Positions 9,467 to 20,456 of a DNA stretch of 64,000 nt are shown piece after piece. Within the stretch, counting starts at the first letter, position 1. Each line of letters opens with the position of its first letter. The notes below the pieces were generated by a model, which saw only the letters and a list, made by a program, of their open reading frames with translations, made no database searches and had not been told where the DNA came from. A program made the translations under genes and the position numbers. The stretch comes from Streptomyces sp. 549 (GTDB lineage: Bacteria; Actinomycetota; Actinomycetes; Streptomycetales; Streptomycetaceae), in assembly GCF_030124175.1 (NCBI RefSeq), contig NZ_JASKMT010000001.1:1-64000 (forward strand), given 5' to 3'.

Positions 9467-10354
9467 ATGAGCGGCGGTTCGAAGACCTCGCAGTGGATCG
9501 TGCCCTCGGGCGACCCCTACGAGGGCGAACTCGCCCAGGCCTCCGGACCCGGCGGATCCTTCGACGTGGAGATCGAGATCACGGTGATGGGCGACGGTCT
9601 CTACTGCGCCGAAGTGTCCTGTTCCCTCGTGACGCGCGCCGACCACCGCGCCGCCGGCGAGCGTACGCAGGACGTCCGCATACCCGTCGCGGGCCAGGAG
9701 CCCGGCGAACCGGGCGGCGAGGGCGTCGACGTGCCCGCGGGGGCGGTCTCGTACAAGGCCGCCGCCGACTTCACCTCGGCCGGCAAGCCGCTGGATCTGC
9801 TGCTGCACCCCGACTCGAAGAAGCTGTACGTCGGTGCGGACAACCTCCCCGACACCGCCGACGTGGACGAGCGCGGGCTGCACGTGCTGAAGCTCCTTCG
9901 ACCTGCCCGGTGCGCAGGGCATGGCCGGATTCACCGAGACGGACCCGGCCGGCGGCGCGGTGTGGGTCGGGGTCAACCGGTCCGTGCTGGTCTTCGACGC
10001 CGCGGGCACACTGGTCAAGACGCTCGTCGGCAAGGATCTGGCGCGCGACGCCGCCTTCGACACGGCGAGCGGCCGGGCCTTCGTCGTCTGGCAGGACGGC
10101 GGGGACCTCTCCGAAGCGGCCAACGACAACTACGGCACGCTGACCGTCTACGGCACCGAGGACTTCGCCCCGGCCGCGCAGGACCCGTCGCTGCTTGGCA
10201 ACCACTCCCAGTCCGGAGCGGCCTGGCTCGCCGTCGAGCCGGGCGGCGGCACCATATCACCGTGATGTCGGTACCTCTCGTGGCAGCGGCGCTCGTTGGT
10301 GTCGGACTGTTGGTCCACCGACGCGCCAGGAGGCGCACGGACGGCGCGTTCTGA
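9467..10354 (+). pseudogene. Broken beta-propeller-like exported protein with C-terminal membrane anchor
   Basis: One frame carries an N-terminal segment and the repeat-like motif LHPDSKKLYVGADN. Around 9895 the coherent reading moves to a second frame (FTETDPAGGAVWVGVNRSVLVFD, then ASGRAFVVWQDGG), and near 10255 it returns to the first frame, ending in a transmembrane helix (VAAALVGVGLLVHRRARRR). At least two frameshifts are needed. The repeats resemble YncE/LVIVD-type beta-propellers, as inferred from the K-L-Y-V and A-V-W-V blades. The upstream junction with the IS3 remnant suggests the insertion also removed the true start. Confidence 0.55.
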
Positions 10355-10360
10355 CCCCAT

Positions 10361-10402
10361 GCGAACCCCCTGGCCGGGCACACCGCCCGCCAGGGGGTTC
10401 GC
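10361..10402. terminator. Bidirectional hairpin terminator
   Basis: GCGAACCCCCTGGC (10361-10374) is exactly complementary to GCCAGGGGGTTCGC (10389-10402), with extra CGGG/CCCG pairing in between. It lies between the broken membrane protein gene and the convergent rmlB. Confidence 0.75.
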
Positions 10403-10438
10403 GCGTTGCCGGCGCGGCGCGCCGGAGCCGGCTTCCGG

Positions 10439-11455
10439 CTAACGGGATCCGGCCGCGCTCCAGTCGTTCTCGACGACCGGGCTGCGGCCGATGAGCGGAA
10501 GCCACCAGGAACGGTGCTCGGAGTACCAGCGGACGGTCTCCCGGATTCCGGCCGCGAAGGGGATCCGCGGCTCCCAGCCGAGTTCGCGCCGGATACGGCT
10601 GGAGTCGAGGAGGTAGCGGCGATCATGGCCGGGGCGGTCGGGCACGGTCTCCTTCAGAGACCGCGGCAGGCCGAGTTCGTCGAGCACGAGGTCGGCGAGT
10701 TCATCGACGCTGGCCTCCACACCCGTGCCGACGTGGTAGATCTCGCCGGGCGTTCCCTTCAGGAGGACGGTCTCCACGGCCGCGCAGTGGTCCTGGACGT
10801 GGATCCACTCCCTGCGGTTGCCACTGGAGGCGTACACGGGCAGACGCCGACCGTCGAGCGCCCGGGTCGTGAACAGGGGGATGACCTTCTCGGGGAACTG
10901 GTGACTGCCGTAGTTGTTGGCGCAGTTGGTGATCGTCACGGGCAGGCCGTACGTCTCGTGGTAGGCCCGGACCACATGGTCGGCCCCGGCCTTGCTGGCG
11001 TTGTAGGGGGTGCGGGGGCGGTAGGGGCTCGTCTCGGTGAACATCTCGTCGGAGTCGAGGGCGAGGTCTCCGTACACCTCGCAAGTGGATATGTGGTGGA
11101 AGCGTTCGATGCCCACCGCTCGGCACGCCTCCAACAACCCCTGCGTACCGAGGACGTTAGCGCGGAAGAAGCGCCCGGGGTCCAGTACGGCAAGGCTGTT
11201 GTGCGACTCCGCGGCGAAGTTGACGACCTTCTCGGTCCGGTGCTCGGCGAGGAGTTCACGTACGAGCGCTTCGTCCCCGATGTCCCCCTGGACGAAGACC
11301 ACACGGTCGGCGAGGTCCTCCAAGTTGGAGAGCGAGCCGGCGTAGGTGAGCGCATCGAGGGCGACCACGGTGTCATCGGGGTACCGGCGCAACCAGTGCC
11401 GGACGAAGTGCGATCCGATGAAGCCTGCCGCGCCCGTGACGAGTATCGAGGTCAT
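10439..11455 (-). CDS. rmlB: dTDP-glucose 4,6-dehydratase
   Basis: The 338-residue extended short-chain dehydrogenase converts dTDP-glucose to dTDP-4-keto-6-deoxyglucose, the first committed intermediate of all deoxysugars in this cluster. The NAD site (TGAAGFIGSHFVRHW) is at the N terminus. The STCEVYGDL and YNASKAGADH segments carry the catalytic Thr and the Tyr-x-x-x-Lys pair, and NNYGSHQFPEK is the usual substrate-binding segment. Length is normal. It stands alone among decayed genes at the left edge of the cluster, with TCGA-type heptads about 45 bases upstream. Its partner rmlA is nearly 50 kb away near the right edge. Confidence 0.93.
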   Translation of the reverse strand: MTSILVTGAAGFIGSHFVRHWLRRYPDDTVVALDALTYAGSLSNLEDLADRVVFVQGDIGDEALVRELLAEHRTEKVVNFAAESHNSLAVLDPGRFFRANVLGTQGLLEACRAVGIERFHHISTCEVYGDLALDSDEMFTETSPYRPRTPYNASKAGADHVVRAYHETYGLPVTITNCANNYGSHQFPEKVIPLFTTRALDGRRLPVYASSGNRREWIHVQDHCAAVETVLLKGTPGEIYHVGTGVEASVDELADLVLDELGLPRSLKETVPDRPGHDRRYLLDSSRIRRELGWEPRIPFAAGIRETVRWYSEHRSWWLPLIGRSPVVENDWSAAGSR

Positions 11456-11496
11456 GGCCGCAGGCTAGTGTCCCGGGGCGGGGTCCTTGTCCGAGG

Positions 11497-11514
11497 TCGA
11501 GCGGGATTCGACCG
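11497..11514. promoter_or_regulatory. Candidate SARP heptad pair upstream of rmlB
   Basis: TCGAGCG and TCGACCG are spaced exactly 11 bp apart (GGAT spacer), the form bound by DnrI/ActII-ORF4-type SARPs. The pair lies about 45 bp upstream of rmlB, though it reads in the opposite direction to that gene. Confidence 0.45.
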
Positions 11515-11796
11515 GCCCCCGAGACGCGCTCGTCCGCCATGACAGGGCCTGCAAGGAGCGCGGTTCGGAAGTAGTGCCGCACCCCCTCGGCAGAGGCGCT
11601 TACCCGCCTGCCGCACCATCAACATCCTTTCCCACAAGCCGACATCGGATGGTTCCGTCCGTTCGGAGGTGCCTGGACCGAGCCGTCTGAACTTCACGAG
11701 AACTCCAGCGAGATGGCACGTGTGTACACCTCCCGTCGACCACCGGTTGCGCGTCACCGGCCGCCTTACGGGCCGCCGAGCGGCGAACCCCGCGCG

Positions 11797-12390
11797 TCAG
11801 TGCCCGTGCCCGGCGGACTCCCCGCCCTCAGGCACGGATCCCTCAGGTGCCGCTCCCCCGGCGTGCACGGTGAAGGCGGCCGTACGGGACCTTCCCCTCG
11901 TACCGGAAGTCGAGGAAGAGGCGGTAGGCCCCCTTGCTCGGGGCGGTCGCGGTGAAGGAGACCTCCGGTCCCGGCTCCGTCCGCCCGTCGCCCGGTTCGC
12001 CGTTCGGGTGGACGACCGGGGTACGCCAGGTCGCCGGCGCGGAGCGCGACGAGGTGGCCGTACGCGCCGAGGTAGGGCTGGCGGTCGGTGACCGGCTTGC
12101 CGTACTTCTCGACCCCCAGCTTGAGCTCCCGGGCGCAGCGATCCGTCGAGCGTCACCTCGTATCCGTCGACGGTCACCGTCCGCTCGGCCTCCGGAAGCG
12201 GCTCGGGGCGCGCTTCGCCCGATACGGCGAGATCCGCGCCGAGGGTGACGCCCTCGGCGTTCTTCACGTCGGGGGGCGAAGTCGGCGAAGACCCGGTAGC
12301 CGCCGGCCTCCGGAAGCTCGACGGGGGCGGACCAGTTGCCGTCGGCGGCCCGCTCGGGGTGCAGATGCCGGTAGGTGGTGAGGTCGCGGA
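11797..12390 (-). pseudogene. Degenerate exported-protein gene (C-terminal part)
   Basis: The frames alternately carry pieces of one protein: YRHLHPE..DGNWSAPVELPEAGGYRVFADFAP, then AEGVTLGADLAVSG, then GVEKYGKPVTDRQPYLGAYGHLVALR, then a VHPNGEPGDGRTEPG and YRLFLDFRYEGK ending. These segments belong to a common Streptomyces secreted beta-rich protein family with conserved His residues. Three or more frame changes are needed to read it. It has been joined head to tail with an XRE regulator fragment. Confidence 0.55.
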
Positions 12391-12678
12391 GCGGACCATG
12401 GCCATCCGCTCGCTGTCGAGCGGCGACTCCCGGTACGCGGGGGCGTAACCGGCCGCCAGCAATGTGCCGTTGCGGTCCCGCAGCGGGACGTCGACGTGCT
12501 CGGCGAGCCGAAGGCCCATCTCCGGCTCGGCTGGCTCCTCGACCCGGCCCGTCTCCACGCAGGAGAGGCGCCGGGTCGAGGAGCCAGCCTTCAGGGCCAG
12601 GTCGAGCTGGCTGAGCTTGCGGCGACGACGCCAGGTGCGGAGCAACGGGCCCACGCGGGGCGGCTCTTCGATCTCCAT
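12391..12678 (-). pseudogene. Truncated XRE/MmyB-type regulator fragment
   Basis: From ATG 12678 the frame reads an XRE helix-turn-helix (VGPLLRTWRRRRKLSQLDLA, then STRRLSCVETGR) and the start of the MmyB-like ligand domain (RDRNGTLLAAGYAPAYRE). Homology ends near residue 95, where the frame runs into the remains of an unrelated secreted protein. Intact members are about 270-300 residues long, so this is a 5' fragment left by a deletion. Confidence 0.6.
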
Positions 12679-12820
12679 GACCTCCCCGTATCCATGGATC
12701 CCGGGTCGTGAAGGCCGGGTCGCCAAGGCCGGGCAGGAGTGCATGACCCAGGAGGTCATGGAGTCCGGCCCCTGCCTCGTGGCACGGTGTCATCGACCCG
12801 CCGGCCGAAGCAGATCCGAG

Positions 12821-13321
12821 ATGACGTACGCCCTCGCTCCGTCCGCAGAGGTGGCCCCCGCACGGGACGCCGCCCGGATTCTTCGTCTGGTGCTGCGCGT
12901 CGACAGCGTGAGCACCGCCGTGATGGGTCGTGCTGGTCGCGGCCGCCGTGCCGCTCGGTTCCGCGACCGGGGTGCCGGTGGCCTTCGCCGTGGCCTTCGG
13001 GGGCTTCCAGGTCGGCGGGGCGGGCTGCCTCGCCCTGATCGCGGGCTGTCCGGTGATCCCGCCCGCCCTGGCCAGGACCGTGGTCGCGGTGAACGCCCTG
13101 TGCGCGGTCGGGTGTGTGGTGACGGCTTTCACCGGCTTCGTGCCGCTCGACGGGTTCGGGGTGGTGTTCCTGCTGATCGGCGCGCTGATCGTGGCGGTCT
13201 ACACCGCGCTTCAGTACACGGGACTGCGGAGGATGGCCGACAGCGGCGATCTGGCCCGGCCCACGCCGAGGGGCGGGTCCACCGGTCGGTGGACCCGCTC
13301 CTCCTGCGTCAAGTGCCCTGC

Positions 13322-13337
<16 letters not shown>
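12821..13337 (+). pseudogene. Small integral membrane protein, frameshifted
   Basis: From ATG 12821 about 35 residues read well (MTYALAPSAEVAPARDAARI...SVSTAVMG). Then a one-base shift near 12922 is needed to continue into VLVAAAVPLGSATGVPVAFAV and three further hydrophobic segments (to about 13225). The restored product would have four membrane helices and about 140 residues, like small actinobacterial DoxX/DUF-type membrane proteins; no function is clear. The tail after 13260 overlaps a hairpin and the convergent uvrA-like gene. A sequencing slip is possible. Confidence 0.45.
13273..13298. terminator. Hairpin at the 3' end of the uvrA-like gene
   Basis: GCGGGTCCACCG and CGGTGGACCCGC pair perfectly around a two-base centre, followed on the minus side by pyrimidine-rich DNA. 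It lies just beyond the stop codon of the UvrA-like gene. Confidence 0.7.
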
Positions 13338-15604
<2,267 letters not shown>

Positions 15605-15657
15605 TTCAGGGCCTGTTCACGTGTTCTTCGGGAGGGGATTACCGAACCGGATGTGGT

Positions 15658-15984
15658 TCACGCGGTGCGGTCGAGATAGCGGTGCCGTTCTGCGTACAGC
15701 TCGGACTCGCTCTGTGCGAGCTGTCGCAGCTCCTTGACGTGGCTCTGGAAGTCCGGGTGACCGACGGCCGCGCGCAGCGCCCCGGCGTGCTCCCAACGGG
15801 CGATGTTCACGTACCGCTGGGGGTCCTTCACGTCCTGGGACAGGGTGTAGCCGATGATGCCCGGCTGCTCCTTCATGAAGGCCGCGATACGCGCGAAGGC
15901 GTCCTCGAACTCCTGCGGGCTCCCGGACACCGTGAACCTGTTCACGAAGGTGACCTGGGGCTGCGGAGTGTCCTGCTGGGTCAT
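15658..15984 (-). CDS. Antibiotic biosynthesis monooxygenase (ABM) domain protein
   Basis: The 108-residue protein is a single ferredoxin-like ABM domain (VTFVNRFTVSGSPQEFEDAF, then YVNIARWEHAGALRAAV). Cofactor-free members such as ActVA-Orf6 and SnoaB oxidize anthrone-type intermediates to quinones in aromatic polyketide pathways, so quinone formation is the likely role. Other ABM proteins have different or no catalytic activity. The start is ATG 15984, 12 bases after the 2,3-dehydratase stop, with a good GGAGAG ribosome binding site. The longer open frame upstream is a shadow. Confidence 0.8.
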   Translation of the reverse strand: MTQQDTPQPQVTFVNRFTVSGSPQEFEDAFARIAAFMKEQPGIIGYTLSQDVKDPQRYVNIARWEHAGALRAAVGHPDFQSHVKELRQLAQSESELYAERHRYLDRTA

Positions 15985-15995
15985 GGTGCTCTCCT

Positions 15996-17480
15996 TTACG
16001 ACAGGGCGACGGAAGGCTGTACGGGGCCGGACCGGGCGGTCAGGCTGTGGAGGCAGGCGAGCAGGCAGCGCGCCTGGACGTTCACGTAGTGGCTGTGTCG
16101 CATCAGGGCCACCAGCTGGGCCACGGTGAGCCAGCGGTGATCCGGGGCGCCGACCCCGTGGTCCTCGTCCGTCTCCACGATCAGGTAGCGGTTGCGTGCA
16201 TGGTAGAAGCGGCCGCCCTCCTCCGAGTGCACCGCGTCGAAGCGGATCCGCTCGGGGGCGGCGTTCAGCACCGCGTCCAGGTGGGGCGGGCGCGCCCCGG
16301 CGGGCAGTGCGTCGAGGCCCGCCGGAGTGCACTGGACCGTCGGGGCCAGTTCGACGACGTCCGCGTACCCCGGTTCCGTGGCTGCGTGGACGAGCAGGTG
16401 CAGGACGCCGTCGATCCTGCGGGCCAGGAAGGCGATCACGCCCTCGCCGCAGGGCTCGATCATGGGCTGGGCCCAGGCGCGGACCTCGCGTCCGGTGGCC
16501 GCGACATCGACCCCTGCCACCCGGAAGAACCGGCCGCTCTCGTGCGCGATCCGGCCGTCGTCCCAACTCCAGCCCGCCAGCGCCCGCAGCGGGACCCGCT
16601 CGGCGACGACGTCCCGGCGGGTGCGGACGTCGGTGATCCAGTGCAGCACGTCGGCCAGGTTCTCGGGCACGTCGGCACGCTCGTCGCAGGAGCGGACGAG
16701 CGCGGCCGTGAAGTCGTCCGCCGGCGCGCCGAGGACATGCGGCAGGCCGGGCCCGGTGAAGGGCAGGCAGGCCAGGACCGATCGGGCGTCCATGTTCACC
16801 AGGTCGTCCAACGCGAGCAGCGCATGCAACTGACGCAGCGTCAACCACCTGAATCCCTCACGTACTTCGACGTCCTCGGTCACCTGGACCACTATGTTGC
16901 GATTGCGTTTCCGGAAGAACCAGGCGCCCTGTTCGGACTGGCGTACGTCGGCGAGCACCTGGTGACGCGAGGTGTCGCGGAAGTAGGACAGATAGGGGAC
17001 CTCGGCCCCCTTGTGCACCCGTGTGTAGTTGCTGCGGGTGGCCTGGACGGTCGGCGACAGCTGGAGCCCGTTGTGGTTGCCCGGTTCGATCTTCGCCTGC
17101 ATCAGGCAGTGGAGGACACCGTCGAACTCCTTGACCAGGATGCCCAGGATGCCCACCTCCGGCTGGTTGATGATCGGCTGCTGCCACCGTTCGACAGGGG
17201 CGCCGGGCAGGTGGACGTCGAGGCCCTCGACGGAGTAGAAACGGCCCGTCTCGTGGACGAGGTTCCCGGTGCCGGGGTCGGCGTGCCAGCCGGCGAGGTC
17301 CTCCAGCGCGACCTGCCGGACGAGCATGTCAGTGTGCTGCTTCTGTGCAGCGAGCCACCGGTGGAACCGGCCCGCGGCGCCGGCCCCGGTGTCCGCCACC
17401 ACGGATCTCGCGATCCGCAGGTGAGCGGGGTCGTGGGGCGCCGCCGTCCCTGCCCGGGGCGTCCGCGAACGAGTGGTCAA
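15996..17480 (-). CDS. NDP-hexose 2,3-dehydratase
   Basis: The 494-residue protein consists of two tandem copies of the EvaA/TylX3/SpnO domain. Each has a D..TGNLVHE.GRFYSVEG-like segment (near residues 70 and 300) and a Q(A/H)..EPG segment (CLMQAKIEPGNHNG and LLVHAATEPGYADV). It removes the C2 hydroxyl of dTDP-4-keto-6-deoxyglucose, giving the 3,4-diketo-2,6-dideoxy intermediate. No 3-ketoreductase is seen in the window, so the intermediate should go to the 3-aminotransferase. The start is unusual: TTG 17480, the only start that fits the family N terminus, with a G-rich ribosome binding site. Three 11-bp spaced heptads lie 50 bp upstream. Confidence 0.93.
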   Translation of the reverse strand: MTTRSRTPRAGTAAPHDPAHLRIARSVVADTGAGAAGRFHRWLAAQKQHTDMLVRQVALEDLAGWHADPGTGNLVHETGRFYSVEGLDVHLPGAPVERWQQPIINQPEVGILGILVKEFDGVLHCLMQAKIEPGNHNGLQLSPTVQATRSNYTRVHKGAEVPYLSYFRDTSRHQVLADVRQSEQGAWFFRKRNRNIVVQVTEDVEVREGFRWLTLRQLHALLALDDLVNMDARSVLACLPFTGPGLPHVLGAPADDFTAALVRSCDERADVPENLADVLHWITDVRTRRDVVAERVPLRALAGWSWDDGRIAHESGRFFRVAGVDVAATGREVRAWAQPMIEPCGEGVIAFLARRIDGVLHLLVHAATEPGYADVVELAPTVQCTPAGLDALPAGARPPHLDAVLNAAPERIRFDAVHSEEGGRFYHARNRYLIVETDEDHGVGAPDHRWLTVAQLVALMRHSHYVNVQARCLLACLHSLTARSGPVQPSVALS

Positions 17481-17529
17481 GGCAGCCCCCGGGAGTTGCG
17501 GTCGACGACCCGCCCACGATCGATTCCCG

Positions 17530-17558
17530 GGCTCGATACCGCCTGCAATCGCGCTCGA
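17530..17558 (-). promoter_or_regulatory. Candidate SARP binding site, three heptads at 11-bp period
   Basis: Read on the minus strand it is TCGAGCG-N4-TGCAGGC-N4-TCGAGCC, with each heptad starting 11 bp after the last. It lies 50 bp before the start of the 2,3-dehydratase gene and points toward it, as expected for a DnrI-type activator site overlapping a -35 region. Confidence 0.55.
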
Positions 17559-17665
17559 ACGGTCACAGGCAGGGGTGCGGGCAGTGCCGGGTCGCGCACC
17601 CCCGGGGCCCGGTCGGGGTGCGCGCCGGCCGGGAGGGCCGTTGGTCAGGCCGCTCCGGGAGGGGA

Positions 17666-17701
17666 GGAGCCGAGCGAGACGGGGGTGGCCCGCTCGGCTC
17701 C
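17666..17701 (-). terminator. Hairpin after the NmrA-like gene
   Basis: GGAGCCGAGCG and CGCTCGGCTCC are exact complements around a 14-base loop, just beyond the stop codon of the minus-strand NmrA-like gene. Confidence 0.6.
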
Positions 17702-17714
17702 CGTTCGTGGGGTG

Positions 17715-18539
17715 TCAGGCGGTGAAGGCCGCGGCGTTCTCCTTGACCCACTGGACGAAGGTCCGCGGGGGCTTGCCGGTGACCCGCTCCACCGTGTCCT
17801 GCACCGTGTAGCCGGCCTCCGGCGGGTTGGTGCGCATCGTGAGGAAGAACTCGACGTCCTCGTCGGAGTAGCCGGTCTGGCGCCACTCGGCGACGATCTC
17901 GTCCTGGCTCAGCTCGACGTACTTCACCTCGCGGCCCAGCGCCTCGCTGATCGCGCGTACCTTCTCCGGCGGGGTCAGCGCCTGCGGGCCGGTGATCCAG
18001 TACTCCTGGCCCGCGTGTCCGTCCGAGGTAAGGGCGGCGGCGGCGACGGCGGCGATGTCCGCGTCGTGCACCATCGCGCTCTTCGCCTGGGCGAACGCCT
18101 CGCGGACGACGCCCTCGTTCTTGATCGACTCGGTCCACTCCAGGGCGTTGGACATGAACTCCACCGGCGAGAGGAAGGTCCACTCCAGGCCGCCGGCTTC
18201 TACCGCCTCCTCCAGGGGGCTCTTGGTGACGTCGCCCTTGAGCACGGTCACCTTGCGGACGCCGGACTCCTTGGCGAGCTTGACGATCTCCGGGCCGTTC
18301 TCCAGCGGGGAGAAGTCCTCACCGTTGAAGCTGATCAGGTGGGCGGCCGTGACCCCCTTGAAGGCCTCGACCAGGGAGCTCGTGTCGGAGAGGTTCCCCG
18401 CGATCACTTCGGCGCCCGCGGGCAGGTTCGCCTTGGCGGGGTTGCGGGTGAGCGCGCGCACCGGGTGTCCGGCGGCGAGCAGCTGCTCCACCAGGGGGCG
18501 TCCGACGTTTCCGGTGGCACCGGCGATGAGAATGGTCAT
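17715..18539 (-). CDS. NmrA-like NAD(P)-binding protein
   Basis: The 274-residue protein has a Rossmann fold with the N-terminal GATGNVGRPLVEQLL dinucleotide motif and the overall layout of NmrA/QOR2-type atypical short-chain dehydrogenases. Many lack the catalytic Tyr-Lys pair and act as redox sensors or quinone/enone reductases. None of the residues proves which applies here. It is divergent from a WYL-type regulator with only 79 bases between the starts, a classic layout for a regulator controlling a neighbouring enzyme. It may be a redox-stress module within the cluster rather than a biosynthetic step. Confidence 0.8.
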   Translation of the reverse strand: MTILIAGATGNVGRPLVEQLLAAGHPVRALTRNPAKANLPAGAEVIAGNLSDTSSLVEAFKGVTAAHLISFNGEDFSPLENGPEIVKLAKESGVRKVTVLKGDVTKSPLEEAVEAGGLEWTFLSPVEFMSNALEWTESIKNEGVVREAFAQAKSAMVHDADIAAVAAAALTSDGHAGQEYWITGPQALTPPEKVRAISEALGREVKYVELSQDEIVAEWRQTGYSDEDVEFFLTMRTNPPEAGYTVQDTVERVTGKPPRTFVQWVKENAAAFTA

Positions 18540-18618
18540 GAGATCTCCTTCGGTCTGATGGCCACACTAAGAGCATTCGCGGTCACCTCCTGTCCTCGGT
18601 TGATGAGAAGGTCGGTCC

Positions 18619-19593
18619 ATGTTGGAAACCTCGGCTCGGCTGCTGCGTTTGCTGGCGTTGTTCCAGGTCCATCGGGAATGGTCGGGGCCCGATCTGGCCG
18701 ACCGCCTCAAGGTGAGCCCCCGGACCGTCCGGCGTGATGTCGACAAGCTGCGGGTCCTCGGATACCCGATCAACGCGATGGGAGGAGTGGGCGGCGGCTA
18801 CCAGCTGGCCGCCGGAGCGTCGTTGCCGCCGCTGCTGCTGGACGACGAGGAGGCGGTCGCGGTGGCGGTCGGGCTGCGCACCGCGGCCGGCGGCGCGATC
18901 ACCGGCATCGCCGAGATCTCCGTGCGGACCCTGGCCAAGCTGGACCAGGTGCTGCCCTCCCGGCTGCGCTATCAGGTCAACGCGCTCAGCGCGGCGCTGG
19001 TGACCATGCCGACGCTCGCCCCCACGGTCGATCCGACGATGCTGACCGCCATCGCGTCGGCGGTGCGGGACTACGAGCGGCTGCGATTCGACTACACCGC
19101 GCGCGACGGATCGGCGACCGTGCGTGATGTGGAGCCGTACCGGCTGGTCCACGACGGGCAGCGGTGGTATCTGGTGGCCTGGGACACCCACAAGGAGGAC
19201 TGGCGCAGCTTCCGGGTGGACCGGATGGCGCTGCGGATCCCCAACGGGCCGCGGTTCACCCCGAAGCCCCTGCCCTCGGAGGACATGGCCTCCTATGTGG
19301 CGTCGGCGGTCACCAGCGGCCAGTACCGCTACCGCGCGGTGATCACCATGCACGGCTCGGCCGGCGAGGTGGCCCTGGAAGTGCCTCCGTCACTGGGCGT
19401 GGTGGAGCCGGTCGACGACCACACATGCGTGCTCCGCATCGGCTCCACCAGCCTGGACCACCTCGCGGTGTGGGTGGCCGCGTTCGGCTTCGACTTCGAG
19501 GTGCAGGAGCCGCCCGAGCTGGTGGAGCACCTGCGGACTCTCAGCTGCCGGCTGCACCGTGCGGCCTGGGCCCAGGACGGCGCGCGGGGCTGA
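18619..19593 (+). CDS. WYL-domain transcriptional regulator (DeoR/YafY-type)
   Basis: The 324-residue protein starts with a winged helix (WSGPDLADRLKVSPRTVRRDVDKLRVLGYPI, about residues 20-55), then a WYL domain (residues about 140-210, with YRLVHDGQRWYLVAWDT and WRSFRVDRM) and a C-terminal WCX extension. Such proteins are ligand-responsive regulators. It is transcribed divergently from the NmrA-like gene, which is its likely target, and convergently with the azoreductase gene. ATG 18619 starts directly before the DNA-binding domain. Whether it responds to the cluster product, to quinones or to something unrelated cannot be told. Confidence 0.85.
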   Translation: MLETSARLLRLLALFQVHREWSGPDLADRLKVSPRTVRRDVDKLRVLGYPINAMGGVGGGYQLAAGASLPPLLLDDEEAVAVAVGLRTAAGGAITGIAEISVRTLAKLDQVLPSRLRYQVNALSAALVTMPTLAPTVDPTMLTAIASAVRDYERLRFDYTARDGSATVRDVEPYRLVHDGQRWYLVAWDTHKEDWRSFRVDRMALRIPNGPRFTPKPLPSEDMASYVASAVTSGQYRYRAVITMHGSAGEVALEVPPSLGVVEPVDDHTCVLRIGSTSLDHLAVWVAAFGFDFEVQEPPELVEHLRTLSCRLHRAAWAQDGARG

Positions 19594-19606
19594 GCCGCAC
19601 GGACGA

Positions 19607-19663
19607 CGGACGGCGGCGGCCGGAGCGGGCACCTCGGGTGCCCGCTCCGGCCGCCGCCGTCCG
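19607..19663. terminator. Long perfect hairpin terminator between convergent genes
   Basis: Two 27-base arms (19607-19633 and 19637-19663) are exact complements around a 3-base loop. It lies between the regulator gene and the convergent azoreductase gene and should stop transcription from both sides. Confidence 0.85.
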
Positions 19664-19677
19664 CGGTTCCGCCGTGG

Positions 19678-20328
19678 TCAGGGCCGCACCAGCTTGTTGG
19701 CCACCGCCCGCGCCCGCTCCACGGTCGCGGCCTCGGCGGCCCGGAGCGAGGCGGCCGCCTTCTCCAGCTCCACCGGGTCCTCGGAGGTAAACGGGGTGAC
19801 CGTGTGCGAAGCGGTGATCAACTCCAGCTGGTAGCCGAGGACCTGCTGCACCACGGTGCGCAGATACGGGCCGCAGTGGTCCATGGCCGCATCTTCGGAG
19901 CCGGGAGTGTAGTCGCCGCCGTGGGCCAGCACGATGGTCGCCGGACGCCCGGCGAGCGGGTTGGCGCGCGGGTCGTAGGGCAGCGTGCGGCCCAGGATGA
20001 GGGACTGGTCCAGCCATGCCTTCAGATTGGAGGGGATCGTCCAGTTGTGCATCGGCACGCTGATGAGCAGGGCGTCGGCGGCGAGGATCTCCTCGACGAG
20101 CTCGTTGTGCAGTGCCGCCGCTGTGCGCTGCCCATCGGTCTGCGGCTCCGCCATGAGGGTCGCGGCCCCGTCGCCCCCCAGGTGCGGAACGGGCTCGGCG
20201 GCCAGATCGCGGTAGGTCACCGTGCTCTGGGGCTGTGCCTCGTTCCACACCTCGCGGAAGGAGGCCGCCAACTTGCGGGACACGGAGTACGGCGAGGGCG
20301 ACGTGTCGATGTGCAGCAGGTGGGCCAT
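19678..20328 (-). CDS. FMN-dependent NADH-azoreductase / quinone reductase
   Basis: The 216-residue flavodoxin-like protein carries the AzoR start (LLHIDTSPSPYSVSRKLAASF) with the phosphate-binding SPSPYS loop, and the PMHNWTIPSNLKAWLDQ segment around the flavin. AzoR proteins reduce quinones and azo compounds with NADH. In this setting it could keep a quinone product reduced or relieve quinone stress, or act on an intermediate; that is inference. ATG 20328 is used because it starts exactly at the family N terminus. Longer upstream frames are shadows of the next methyltransferase gene. Confidence 0.85.
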   Translation of the reverse strand: MAHLLHIDTSPSPYSVSRKLAASFREVWNEAQPQSTVTYRDLAAEPVPHLGGDGAATLMAEPQTDGQRTAAALHNELVEEILAADALLISVPMHNWTIPSNLKAWLDQSLILGRTLPYDPRANPLAGRPATIVLAHGGDYTPGSEDAAMDHCGPYLRTVVQQVLGYQLELITASHTVTPFTSEDPVELEKAAASLRAAEAATVERARAVANKLVRP

Positions 20329-20456
20329 GGGGTGTGCCTCTCGTGTGCGACGGCGAACGCCGGTGATGAACGCCCGTGACCGCATGCTGGCGGGCGTCGC
20401 TCGAACTTGGTCGGAGCAGCGCTTGCGTGCCCGACCAGGTGCGGCGGCCCGGTGGA

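Noticed and set aside
16047-18737. An 896-codon plus-strand open frame
   Set aside because: It lies opposite the 2,3-dehydratase and NmrA-like genes and reads as Arg/Gly/Val-rich shadow sequence.
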